In this document: in pieces, positions 29,801 to 41,600 of the stretch
How the letters are laid out: each line of letters starts with the position of its first letter
Position numbering within the stretch: position 1 is the first letter of the stretch
Assembly: GCA_947652115.1 (NCBI GenBank)
Contig: OX393574.1
Coordinates: 11,919,418 to 11,983,417 of the forward strand
Origin: Blastomussa wellsi
Taxonomy: Eukaryota > Cnidaria > Anthozoa > Scleractinia > Plerogyridae
Direction of reading: 5' to 3'
DNA length: 64,000 bases
Notes under the pieces: model-generated
The model's database searches: none
What the model was told of the DNA's origin: nothing
Seen by the model: only the letters and a program-made list of their open reading frames with translations
Made by a program: the position numbers and the translations under genes

Positions 29801-32800
29801 CCTTTACATAAAGCCATTTTTTGCCTCCGATCCTTTCTTCACGTCATCAGGGTAAAAAATGCATAAAGCATACCTTGTAGCCTCGGTAAGCTTGAAACAC
29901 GGGTCAACATTTCGCTATATTTTCCCAAGCCATTCCTGTCGAAGAAGGGAGTCCTTTCAGGAAACCAAAAACTCCAACTCTATTCCCTTCCGGATCAACA
30001 GTTCGCACCTGTGTACAACCTGGCACACAGCTCACTTATTTCGAAATTGATCACGAAAAGACTGTAAACGCCCCGGTTGGCTAAATAAAAGCGTCTAAAC
30101 TATGAAACACGCAAAATTCCTTCTGAAACGCCTGTGAAACGAAAGTTGTTTATCCTAAAACGCCTCGTTTCCATGTCTAGTACCAGGTTTTCCGCGCGCG
30201 GCCGCCATTTATCAATAAGGTGTAAAGAGGAAAATAAATACGGTTACCCACCCAGAGAGATTGGCAGATGACAGACAGACAGACAGACAGATATGATTGG
30301 CACGCAAATCACCAAACAATACCAATCAAACTGTGCGCAGTATCTTTGCTCCATCTTCATGCTTAAGTTTTTGTTGAGCTTTGAGATATGTGCTTGGAAA
30401 AAGATGCCATTGCATTTTTTATGCTTTAAAAAACAAAACAGAAAAGAATATTCTAATTGTTTGGTCTCTGGGTGTATTTGAAAGACAGCTATCGACGTTT
30501 AGTAAGGGCATGTCCATAACTTGCCGTCTTGAGATGGAATTTCGCCATTAATTAACTCAACTTAGGTCTGAGCATGCAAATCAAATCTCACAGTCATTTT
30601 GGTTGCGCAGATGATGGCATTCATAAACTATGTTATCATTTTTTCAGCTGTCACGTGTCCAGCTCTTCCCGTCCCATCGCATGGCATCTTGAAGAACTGC
30701 ACAGGCATAACAACAGAGAACTACAACACAGTTTGCCAGTTTTCCTGTTATTCTGGTTTTACAGGGATTGGCTCTCCATCTAGAAAATGCTTAGAGAACG
30801 GGACCTGGAGTGGGCAAGATTTCTTTTGTCAAGGTGAATACAGATATTCCTCACAAAAAATGAAGCCAAAACTTTTCGTTTTCAGTTTGGAGTTCTTTAT
30901 ACCTGTTGCCCGACTTGATTTTTAGTTAGTTGTATAAAATGTCTCTGAAAGTAATAAAATTGGAAAACAATATTAAAAATGAAACAAATCACTACCATAC
31001 TCATTTAATTAAAAATACTTCCGTAATTGTTCAAGTCGATATTTAGTGATATCTGTCACACGTGAAGTTCTTTCTTTTCTGTGCCTTTATAAAAAAATAA
31101 TACTGATACGGTTGTAAATCTGTGTGTGTGTTTTTTGGAAAAACAAATAATGAGGAATTAAAATTGGCGAAAAAGTCAGTTTATTACAGTGCAAAAAAAT
31201 ATACCATGTCTTTAAAGCCCTGTTGAAGGGAGTCTTTTACTACTTGCCCACCATTGAGTGTTCCGCCAAAAGCCACACTACCTACTCATTCCTGTGGCAA
31301 TACATATGCATCAAACTGCGTATTTGGATGTCAAAGTGGATATGGCAGCACCGACGGAAATGTGACAAGAACGTGCTTGCAGACTGGACTGTGGAGTGGA
31401 AACCCTATCAACTGTGCAGGTAAACGTGTTCATCATGTACAGACGAAGACGAAGAGGAAGAAGACGAAGACAGGAGCGTTAGGATTTCATACACAAGCTT
31501 CATGCTTAGATCCATCTTGAGCTGCATACTAAAACAGTACCACATTAAAACTGCTGCGTAGGGGACTAATGAAAGCATTGCTCAATAGCTTCCATTTGAA
31601 TGGTCACACATTAGGGTTTCATGCACAAACTCAAAAGTTAGCACCACCTTGTACAGCAAATTAAACAGTATCACATGAAAGTACTGCTCAATAGCTTTCA
31701 ATTGAATGGTCACACACTAGGGTTTTAACCGTAAAACCACCTTGCACAGCACATTTGTAAACAGTGCCACATCAGAGCATTGCTCAATAGCTTTCATTTG
31801 AGTCACGTGATATGCTTTTATGCATATACTTTAAATCGTGAACCATTTGTACACCAGCATCAGAAATAACAACACAAATATTGCTCGGAACCACATGCAG
31901 GTGTAAAAGAGTAATATCGCACTCCTTTATTCTACAGACGTCCATCCTCCAACGTTCGGTGCTACGTGCCCAGCACGTCCGTTGGTAGCGTATGCAGAAC
32001 GCGGCCTGTTTTCAGCCCAAGTGAACTGGACCGAGCCTGTTGCTACTGACAACTCAGGAGGCGCAGTTTCAGTGACGTCAAATTACCAACCACCTCAAAG
32101 GTTTACCCAGGGAACTCACGTGATTGCATACACTGCTGTGGACCAGTCAGGAAACAAGGCCACTTGTAGCTTTGTTATTAAAGTTATAGGTAAAACTTAT
32201 CTTTGTGTTTGCTGTTATAACGTGTTATATTTAAGCAATAGACCACAAGTTACTATGGTTTATAGGCTGATAAACCACGCGGGATGTTGGTAGAACACGA
32301 GAAGAATTTGAAAATCACAAGCCGCAGGCGAGTGATTTACAAATTCAGAAAATGTGCGATTTTTCCATGCGTTTACTGGCACAATAAACCATAGCTGATT
32401 GACCAATCATAGCACGCGCATAGATTTGGTTATCATATAAAACTATTTATACAAAAAAACTAAACGTTTTCCATATTTTTAAACATCATCAGTGATTAAC
32501 TGCACGTCGCTCGCAGTAGATTCAGTAGGTCCACTGCGCATGAGCAGGTGTGCTAATCATTATGGAGCACAATGTAACTTTTCTTGTACGATTGGTCATC
32601 GTTTGAATGGCTCTTCAACACTTACGTGCGTTGCCCCTAGCAACAGACCACCAGCATCCTGGGATAGTCCTTTGCCCGGTTGTCAAGGTACGATACAGAG
32701 TAGATTAATGCTATTGCCTCCGATCCTTTCTTCACGTCATCAGGGTAAAAAATGCATAGAGCATACCTTTGTAGCCTCGGTGAGCTTGAAACACGGGTCA

Positions 32801-35594
32801 ACATTTCGCTATATTTTCCCAAGCCATTCCTGTCGAAGAAGGGAGTCCTTTCAGGAAACCAAAAACTCCAACTCTATTCCCTTCCGGATCAACAGTTCGC
32901 ACCTGTGTACAACCTGGCACACAGCTCACTTATTTCGAAATTGATCACGAAAAGACTGTAAACGCCCCGGTTGGCTAAAAAAAGCGTCTAAACTATGAAA
33001 CACGCAAAATTCCTTCTGAAACGCCTGTGAAACGAAAGTTGTTTATCCTAAAACGCCTCGTTTCTATGTCTAGTACCAGGTTTTCCGCGCGCGGCCGCCA
33101 TTTATCAATAAGGTGTAAAGAGGAAAATAAATACGGTTACCCACCCAGAGAGATTGGCAAAATGACAGACAGACAGACAGACAGATATGATTGGCACGCA
33201 AATCACCAAACAATACCAATCAAACTGTGCGCAGTATCTTTGCTCCATCTTCATGCTTAAGTTTTTGTTGAGCTTTGAGATATGTGCTTGGAAAAAGATG
33301 CCATTGCATTTTTTATGCTTTAAAAAACAAAACAGAAAAGAATATTCTAATTGTTGGGTCTCTGGGTGTATTTGAAAGATAGCTATCGACGTTTAGTAAG
33401 GGCATGTCCATAACTTGCCGTCTTGAGATGGAATTTCGCCATTAATTAACTCAACTTAGGTCTGAGCATGCAAATCAAATCTCACAGTCATTTTGGTTGC
33501 GCAGATGATGGCATTCATAAACTATGTTATCATTTTTTCAGCTGTCACGTGTCCAGCTCTTCCCGTCCCATCGCATGGCATCTTGAAGAACTGCACAGGC
33601 ATAACAACAGAGAACTACAACACAGTTTGCCAGTTTTCCTGTTATTCTGGTTTTACAGGGATTGGCTCTCCATCTAGAAAATGCTTAGAGAACGGGACCT
33701 GGAGTGGGCAAGATTTCTTTTGTCAAGGTGAATACAGATATTCCTCACAAAAAATGAAGCCAAAACTTTTCGTTTTCAGTTTGGAGTTCTTTGTACCTGT
33801 TGCCCGACTTGATTTTTAGTTAGTTGTAAAAAATGTCTCTGAAAGTAATAAAATTGGAAAACAATATTAAAAATGAAACAAATCACTACCATACTCATTT
33901 AATTAAAAATACTTCCGTAATTGTTCAAGTCGATATTTAGTGATATCTGTCACACGTGAAGTTCTTTCTTTTCTGTGGCTTTATAAAAAAATAATACTGA
34001 TACGGTTGTAAATCTGTGTGTGCGTTTTTTGGAAAAACAAATAATGAGGAATTAAAATTGGCGAAAAAGTCAGTTTATTACAGTGCAAAAAAATATACCA
34101 TATCTTTAAAGCCCTGTTGAAGGGAGTCTTTTACTACCTGCCCACCATTGAGTGTTCCGCCAAAAGCCACACTACTTACGCATTCCTGTGGCAATACATA
34201 TGCATCAAACTGCGTATTTGGATGTCAAAGTGGATATGGCAGCACCGACGGAAATGTGACAAGAACGTGCTTGCAGACTGGACTGTGGAGTGGAAACCCT
34301 ATCAACTGTGCAGGTAAACGTGTTCATACAGACGAAGACGAAGAAGAAGAAGACGAAGACAGGAGCGTTAGGATTTCATACACAAGCTTCATGCTTAGAT
34401 CCATCTTGAGCAGCATACTAAAACAGTACCACATTAAAACTGCTGCGAAGGGGACTAATGAAAGCATTGCTCAATAGCTTCCATTTGAATGGTCACACAT
34501 TAGGGTTTCATGCACAAACTCAAAAGTTAGCACCACCTTGTACAGCAAATTAAACAGTATCACATGAAAGTACTGCTCAATAGCTTTCAATTGAATGGTC
34601 ACACACTAGGGTTTTAACCGTAAAACCACCTTGCACAGCACATTTGTAAACAGTGCCACATCAGAGCATTGCTCAATAGCTTTCATTTGAGTCACGTGAT
34701 ATGCTTTTATGCATATACTTTAAATCGTGAACCATTTGTACACCAGCATCAGAAATAACAACACAAATATTGCTCGGAACCACATGCAGGTGTAAAAGAG
34801 TAATATCGCACTCCTTTATTCTACAGACGTCCATCCTCCAACGTTCGGTGCTACGTGCCCATCACGTCCGTTGGTAGCGTATGCAGAACGCGGCCTGTTT
34901 TCAGCCCAAGTGAACTGGACCGAGCCTGTTGCTACTGACAACTCAGGAGGCGCAGTTTCAGTGACGTCAAATTACCAACCACCTCAAAGGTTTACCCAGG
35001 GAACTCACGTGATTGCATACACTGCTGTGGACCAATCAGGAAACAAGGCCACTTGTAGCTTTGTCATTAAAGTTATAGGTAAAACTTATCTTTGTGTTTG
35101 CTGTTATAACGTGTTATATTTAAGCAATAGACCACAAGTTACTATGGTTTATAGGCTGATAAACCACGCGGGATGTTGGTAGAACACGAGAAGAATTTGA
35201 AAATCACAAGCCGCAGGCGAGTGATTTAAAAATTCAGAAAATGTGCGATTTTTCCATGCGTTTACTGGCACAATAAACCATAGCTGATTGACCAATCATA
35301 ACACGCGCATAGATTTGGTTATCATATAAAACTATTTATACAAAAAAACTAAACGCCACCCTTTGGAACAGTCTTCCTCGGGACACAAGACAAGCAGAGT
35401 CCCTTGGGTTATTTAAGCATTTAATTAAAAAAGTACGTTGAGGCACGGCATTCGTGGAAAGCAGCTTTAGTTAGGTTAGGTTTTAAGCTTAGTTTCTTAT
35501 AATAGTATTTTACCCATTTAATGCATGTTGATACTGATATATTTTAAATGTTTTTATTATTTATAGCTGATGAATTGTCCGTGGGTAAATAAAG

Positions 35595-35630
<36 letters not shown>

Positions 35631-38600
35631 AACGTTTTCCATATTTTTAAACATCATCAGTGATTAACTGCACGTCGCTCGCAGTAGATTCAGGAGGTCC
35701 ACTGCGCATGAGCAGGTGTGCTAATCATTATGGAGCACAATGTAACTTTTCTTGTACGATTGGTCATCGTTTAAATGGCTCTTCAACACTTACGTGCGTT
35801 GCCCCTGGCAACAGACCACCAGCATCCTGGGATAGTCCTTTGCCCAGTTGTCAAGGTACGTGACAGAGTAGATTAATGCTATTTATGCACAGTGATGTCA
35901 GAACGTTTCAGCAGCATGGAGAAAATCATCCTTTTAAACTTCGGAGAAAATCTCACAGTGTTAATTTGAGTCCTTTTTTTTGGTTGAGTCGATCGAAAGA
36001 AAGCTCCGTGGAAATGTCAGATTTCTTATTCCATTGATGAATTTCTCTTCAGCTATAAGATGTCCTTCTCTTGCTGTTCCAACAAATGGAGTTAAGACCG
36101 GCTGTCCCGGCAGTGTATACCAACCCTATGATACACATTGTGGTTTCTCTTGTACTGTTGGCTATCGTTTGATTGGTTCGTCGGCTAGGCGGTGCCTGGA
36201 AAATGAGACTTGGAGCGGAGAAACTTCAAGTTGCCAAGGTAATAGATGAAAGAGAACAGCGCTAGATATAAATATTGTAACGAAAGTGTAAGTGAAAAAG
36301 CAAGCCTTCGCACTAGAAGGTAATCCCTAGTTTCAACAGCAATGTACAATATTTTGTAAATAACGAGTCATTTAGACTTGATAAAATGTTTAATCGGAAG
36401 ACTCCCGTAATGAAGCTGTCAATGGGGTTAACGAATTTGATTTGTAATGGAGCACAGACTTCTAATCCGTAAAGTAATAGTGACATGGTCGATGAGCTGA
36501 ACGCAACATAGCTTTAAACTTATATTCCTGCCCCCTTTGGTTCGCTTTAGCTATCACCTGTGGCCCACTGGTCCCACCAATTGACGTTGTCATATCTCCA
36601 TCTTCGTGTCTATCGAGTGGTAATTATGCTCAGGAATGTAGATTTACTTGTCAAAGATCTGGATACGTTCTTGAGGGAACGTCTCGCCGAGTATGTGGTA
36701 ATAATGGACAGTGGACTGGGTCGAGCGACACGCGCTGCAGAGGTAAGGGTGCATTTAGCCATCGCCCATTCCGGGCTCGCGCGAACTGATTGCCGCATTT
36801 GCAGTAGTAAACTTGTAGATTCTACTCATCAGTGTTTCTTTTAGCCACTATCATGCATGCATAATTAAAGTAGGCTCAACTTTATAATGAGTACTGAAAC
36901 TTTAAAGAAAGTATTACTTCTTCCACCATGGCGATTCTACTACGAAATGTTCTTCAACTGCATGGCGGTTGTGCTTGGGAAATTATCTCGTTCCATGCAA
37001 TTTCGTCCCAAAATTCTGAGGATTGCCCTCATTTAGAGCAACCGTTTCCACGAAAGAATGCAATTATTGCGGATTTTGAACTGCAAATGGTATGACTCCA
37101 AACTGTAAATGGTATTACTCAGATCTATTTAAAAGACATATCGGCCGTTCGGTTTATAATCTCAGGACTTCGAGGCCTTAATCTAGCCTTACCGGTGGTC
37201 AAAGCAGACTGTTACAGGAAGAGGTTTGCTTTCACTGGGGCAAAGGTCTGGAATTCCTTACTGGAAGAAATGAAGCGGGAAAAACCCATAAGGGCCTTCA
37301 AAACTCAGCTAGAGTCACTCAATCTCTCTATTGACTTTTAGTATAATATCTTCATTTTAAATTTAGGCAAATAGAATTATTTATTCATAGTTATATATTG
37401 TTGCAATTTGTACTTGTATAAGTGTAATTGTAACTCTCGGCTTTTGGTAAAAACAAAACTGCAATTGTAATTGCAATTGTAATTGTAAATAAAGTTTTCT
37501 ATCTATCTATCTATCTTTCTATCTATACTTATATAAGTAAGTTGGAACTGAATGAAAAGTAAAGCAGAATATTAGATGTTTTCAATAAGATCGTGTTGAT
37601 TGTATCGGTTGACTTAAGTTTTTTAATCAAGTTTGTTGTTCCTTTTGTGACTATCCCCGGTTCATTGTTTTTTTTTTTTTTTCTGCCTAACTTCTTTACA
37701 AAATAGTGTTTACCTAGCTACCTATCTAACTCTTTCATTCCATTTAAAGGTTTTTCGACTTTTTAACATGACAAAAATGGCGATTTATCGTAACCGTATT
37801 TGATGTTTTTCTTCGTTTGCAGACAATACTCCTCCTTCCTTTAATAACACTTGTCCAAGCAACATGGTGTTCTATAGTACGGAATGTTCTTCAACTGCTC
37901 TACTTACATGGAATGAGCCGATGGCAACGGACAACTCTGATCACGTGTCTATCAGCTACCCCGCCATTCGGCCTCCTGTTAACCTTAGTATTGGCGTGTA
38001 CAATGTGTTTTACTCCGCGGCAGATAATAGTGGAAACCGAGCAAATTGCACGTTTATTGTGCAAGTGGCAAGTAAGTCTTTGGACTAATCCCAGATTATA
38101 CAAGGGACCGTCGGTCCTGAAGTATAAGATAGATTATACGAGAAACATGAGACGGAATGTAACAATGCAATGCCAACTTTATTTCGCTCCAATAACAGCG
38201 ATTTACAGAACTCAACAGGAAAAAACAAGAAAAACGTGTTTCAACAGCCTCGTGGTCCCATAAGTCCTCGCGGTCGCACACCACAGCGCCTTTTTGTTGA
38301 GCGAGCTAACCTGGAAAAAATCAGAAGAAAAATGCACACTAAAGCAGAAAAAATTAAACAACGGGGTAAAGGGTGTGGGTGGGATTGCATTGTTACATTC
38401 CGTCTCATGTTTCTCGTATAATCTATCTTATACTTCAGGACCTACGGTCCCTTGTATAATCTGGGATTATACTTCAAAACATTCGACTCCATGTAACAAT
38501 GTAGGTTCAAAGACAGCCACTCTCCCTTGTAACTGAAAGAACTGACCTACTTGCATCAGGGTCAAGCACTGGTCTGTAATAGAAACGTCTAAAAGTGGAA

Positions 38601-41600
38601 TCAGATGACCAACAGGCCAGAGCCAAGATATCTGACAAGGCAACCCCACCCCAGGCAGCGGCAGAGGCTGACGCCCCGCACTGAATGAGGTTTAAATTGA
38701 GATGTGTCAATGTCTGCTGCTTGTAGCAGACTCTTTACCCACCTAGCAACCGTACTAGCTGAAACAGGTTTATGAGGTTGAACTACTGACAGGAAAAGCC
38801 GATTTCCTGGCCAGCAAGAACAGATCTCATATCCTTGGTACGAGATTCATATTCCTTGAGGCACTCAACTACACACAAGTTTTTGTCCTCGGGAAACTGG
38901 CATGAAAGGATTGTTTTAAGTTCTTGCCAGTTCGAATAGACTTAGTCAGGGATGGTAGGTTAAACACTACCCCTTCAGGATAAAAACATCTGAAACGGAG
39001 ATCATGAGCTGCCAGTTCAGAGCTTCTTTCGGCAGAAGTCAAGGCTAAAAGCATTGCCAGCTTTTGAGACAACATCTTAAGGGATAAGGATGAATTCATC
39101 CCAAGACCTCTGATATACTTAACAACCACAGACACATCCCAGGTGAAGGAGTATCTGGGCTGGGGAGGTCTTGAATTAAAGATTCCCTTCAGCAACTGGC
39201 AAACCATGGGGTGCTCTCCAACCCGTACAGAGTCAATTGTAGGGTGAGTCATTGAGATGGCAGATCTGTAAACATTAAGTGTCCGAGGGGCACTGGTCAG
39301 CCCAAACGGGAGGCATGCAAATTCCCATAGGGTTTCCTTCCAAATGAACCTTAAATATTTTTGGTGCCCTTTCCAGACTGGGACAGTGAAGTATGCATCT
39401 TTTAGGTCCAGTTTCACCATGAAATCCCCTTTTTTTAAAAGGTCCCTTAACATGTGAATTCCCTCCATTTTGAAATGTTGAAAGTTCACAAAGGAGTTCA
39501 ATTTCTTCAGATTTATAACTGGGCGGTGGCCGCCATCCTTCTTGTCGACTAAAAATATATTGCTGACAAACCCCCCTTCGGTGTTGCAGGAGACTGGGTG
39601 GATGGCTCCTTGTAGAGCCATTTTGTCTATCTCTGTTTGAACAGCCTCTTCTTGGGCCTTTGACATGAAAGTTTGAGGCCAAGCTACCTGGTGAGGCACA
39701 GAATGAAACTCTATTTTGTAACCCATAATAGTCTCCAACACCCAAGGGTTGTCTGTAACAAGATGCCAATTGGCCTGAAAAAATCTGAGGCGACCCGCTA
39801 CTGGTGATGGGGCAGAGCTTATTGAAAATAGATTTAGAGGCATACCTTTGTTTACTGGTTGGTGGAGGTTTGGCTCGTGAGAGGGAGAAATCCCCTTCCC
39901 CTCGGCTGAAAGGGACGGGACCTGGATTGCCAACGTCCTTGACGGCCTCCACGTCGTAGATTGTTCCATGACCCTCCACGTGCCAGATAGGGGCGTCCAC
40001 GTGGAGGGGCGGGCCGAAAAAGCAGTTGCCCCACTTTCTTAGCCTCATTTATTGCTTTTGCTGTTTCTGTACGCTCTTTGAGACGGGACTCAAAACCTTT
40101 GCCAAAAAGATCCTTCCCAGCATCCAGGAAGTCCTCCTTGCCCAAGGATACGTACGCTTTGTATACTTTTGTTAGGACTGCCACTCTACGTTTTTGTGAA
40201 ATGGTGGCTGATGCGTGTCCGGCCAACTGTATAGCTCGTTGGATGATGGCCATGAGGCCAGTCCCTTCTTCCCTTGAGAACTGTATTATACTTGACGGAG
40301 CCTCAAGTTTGTCAAGCAGGTGCTCGTGGGCAGTACCCAGAGGTCCCAAGATATCAAGCACTTTATCCTGCACCTCTCTCAACTCGGCATCGGGGCCAGT
40401 TAGACCACCCATGAGGCCGGGAAGATAAGAGTCCAAGCGTGGAGTGAATGCCGCCTCCACGTTCGGTCTTGGATAATCTTTCACGATTTGCCGTCGGTCA
40501 AATTTAGATAACGGCTTCCTTGTTGTGCCAAGAAAGGTCGAGAGCTCCTCCGAAGCCTGCCATCTGGCCGAACTGGCTTCCATAATGTCAGGTGATTCTC
40601 CCTGAACGGCTACGTCCTCGGTAGCGTCGTCAACGTTCATGGCAAGTTCGATTTCCCGGTGAAAGGGAAAATCACGTTTAAAATGTTTAGCCGATTGGCT
40701 AGCTCTAGTGGAGTCAACTGACTTTCCCACCGATTCATCTCCGGGGCCATCTAGCACACCGGCGGATCGTTTTGATCCAGGCACATGTAGTTCGGGAAGG
40801 CTTGCGGAGCCATGAGGCTTTCCCGCGTCGGATAATCCCGAAACGATTGCTGAGGAAATCGCTTTAATGAAGCTGTGGTCGGCTAACAGCGCCTGACCTA
40901 CTCTCTTACCTTCATCACCAAGATCCAGTGGAGACTGTGAAGGTCGCTGGGGCGGTAAGTCGCCGGTATTTTCGCCTGATTCTTCCGAATTATCGGCCAT
41001 GACGAAGAAAACGTGCTTCCAATATGGCGGAGCGAAACAAAAAGGCGCTGTGGTGTGCGACCGCGAGGACTTATGGGACCACGAGGCTGTTGAAACACGT
41101 TTTTCTTGTTTTTTCCTGTTGAGTTCTGTAAATCGCTGTTATTGGAGCGAAATAAAGTTGGCATTGCATTGTTACATGGAGTCGAATGTTTTTGAAGTAT
41201 AATCTAAATTAATACAATAAGCAAAAATACTTATTTTGAGAAACGTCGTCGTTTTTAAACAACTTTCTTAATACGCTTTTAAGAAATATTTTATCGCAGT
41301 TTTTTATCGTTAAATGTTTTATTACGAAAGAGAAGTTTAAATTATTTTCATTTCATTTATTAACGTATCCATATCCAGATAAGAATCCTGTTTTAAGAAG
41401 GTTCGAAATAAGGATTCAGATATTTTTTCTTGAAAAAAAAATCGCGCACTGTAAAGTATTCGACATTTTGTTTAAAAGCGCAGTGGTTATCATGACTAAA
41501 TGGAAGATGACATGTTTCGCAACAAAGCAAGCGGTAGACTGCAAAGAAGTCTCATTTAATTTCCATTCTATTTACATTAAAAAAACATTTTTTAAGACTT

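Larger units (their letters stand above)
29838..32715 (+). repeat. Tandem duplication copy A (E36-E39)
   Basis: Begins gcctccgatcc and contains CCPa, dead CCPb, HYR and CCPc exons. The same sequence restarts at 32,716 with few differences, introns included, so the duplication is young. The A/B junction fuses the intron after a CCPc exon to the upstream unique sequence. Confidence 0.85.
38091..41204 (-). mobile_element. DIRS-type tyrosine-recombinase retrotransposon, internally deleted
   Basis: Inserted in the intron between E46 and E47 of copy B. Inverted terminal repeats at 38,161-38,299 and 41,036-41,173. An internal complementary region at 38,387-38,501 is made of the reverse complements of both outer ends, the hallmark of DIRS circular replication. 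Coding strand is minus: gag-like ORF, then fused RT/recombinase. The sequence AATC occurs at both junctions and once in the empty site of copy C (near 46,705), as expected for recombinase insertion without a target duplication. Confidence 0.85.

Noticed and set aside
31223..31423. ORF over the acceptor-less CCPb exon in another frame
   Set aside because: The sushi signature lies in the other frame; this one has no pattern and recurs at 34,117 only because of the duplication.
37817..38263. 148-codon ORF over the divergent HYR exon
   Set aside because: It is out of frame with the HYR domain and runs into the DIRS end.
39275..40048. Third DIRS ORF of 257 codons
   Set aside because: It overlaps the RT and gag frames fully and has no family motifs; a shadow frame.
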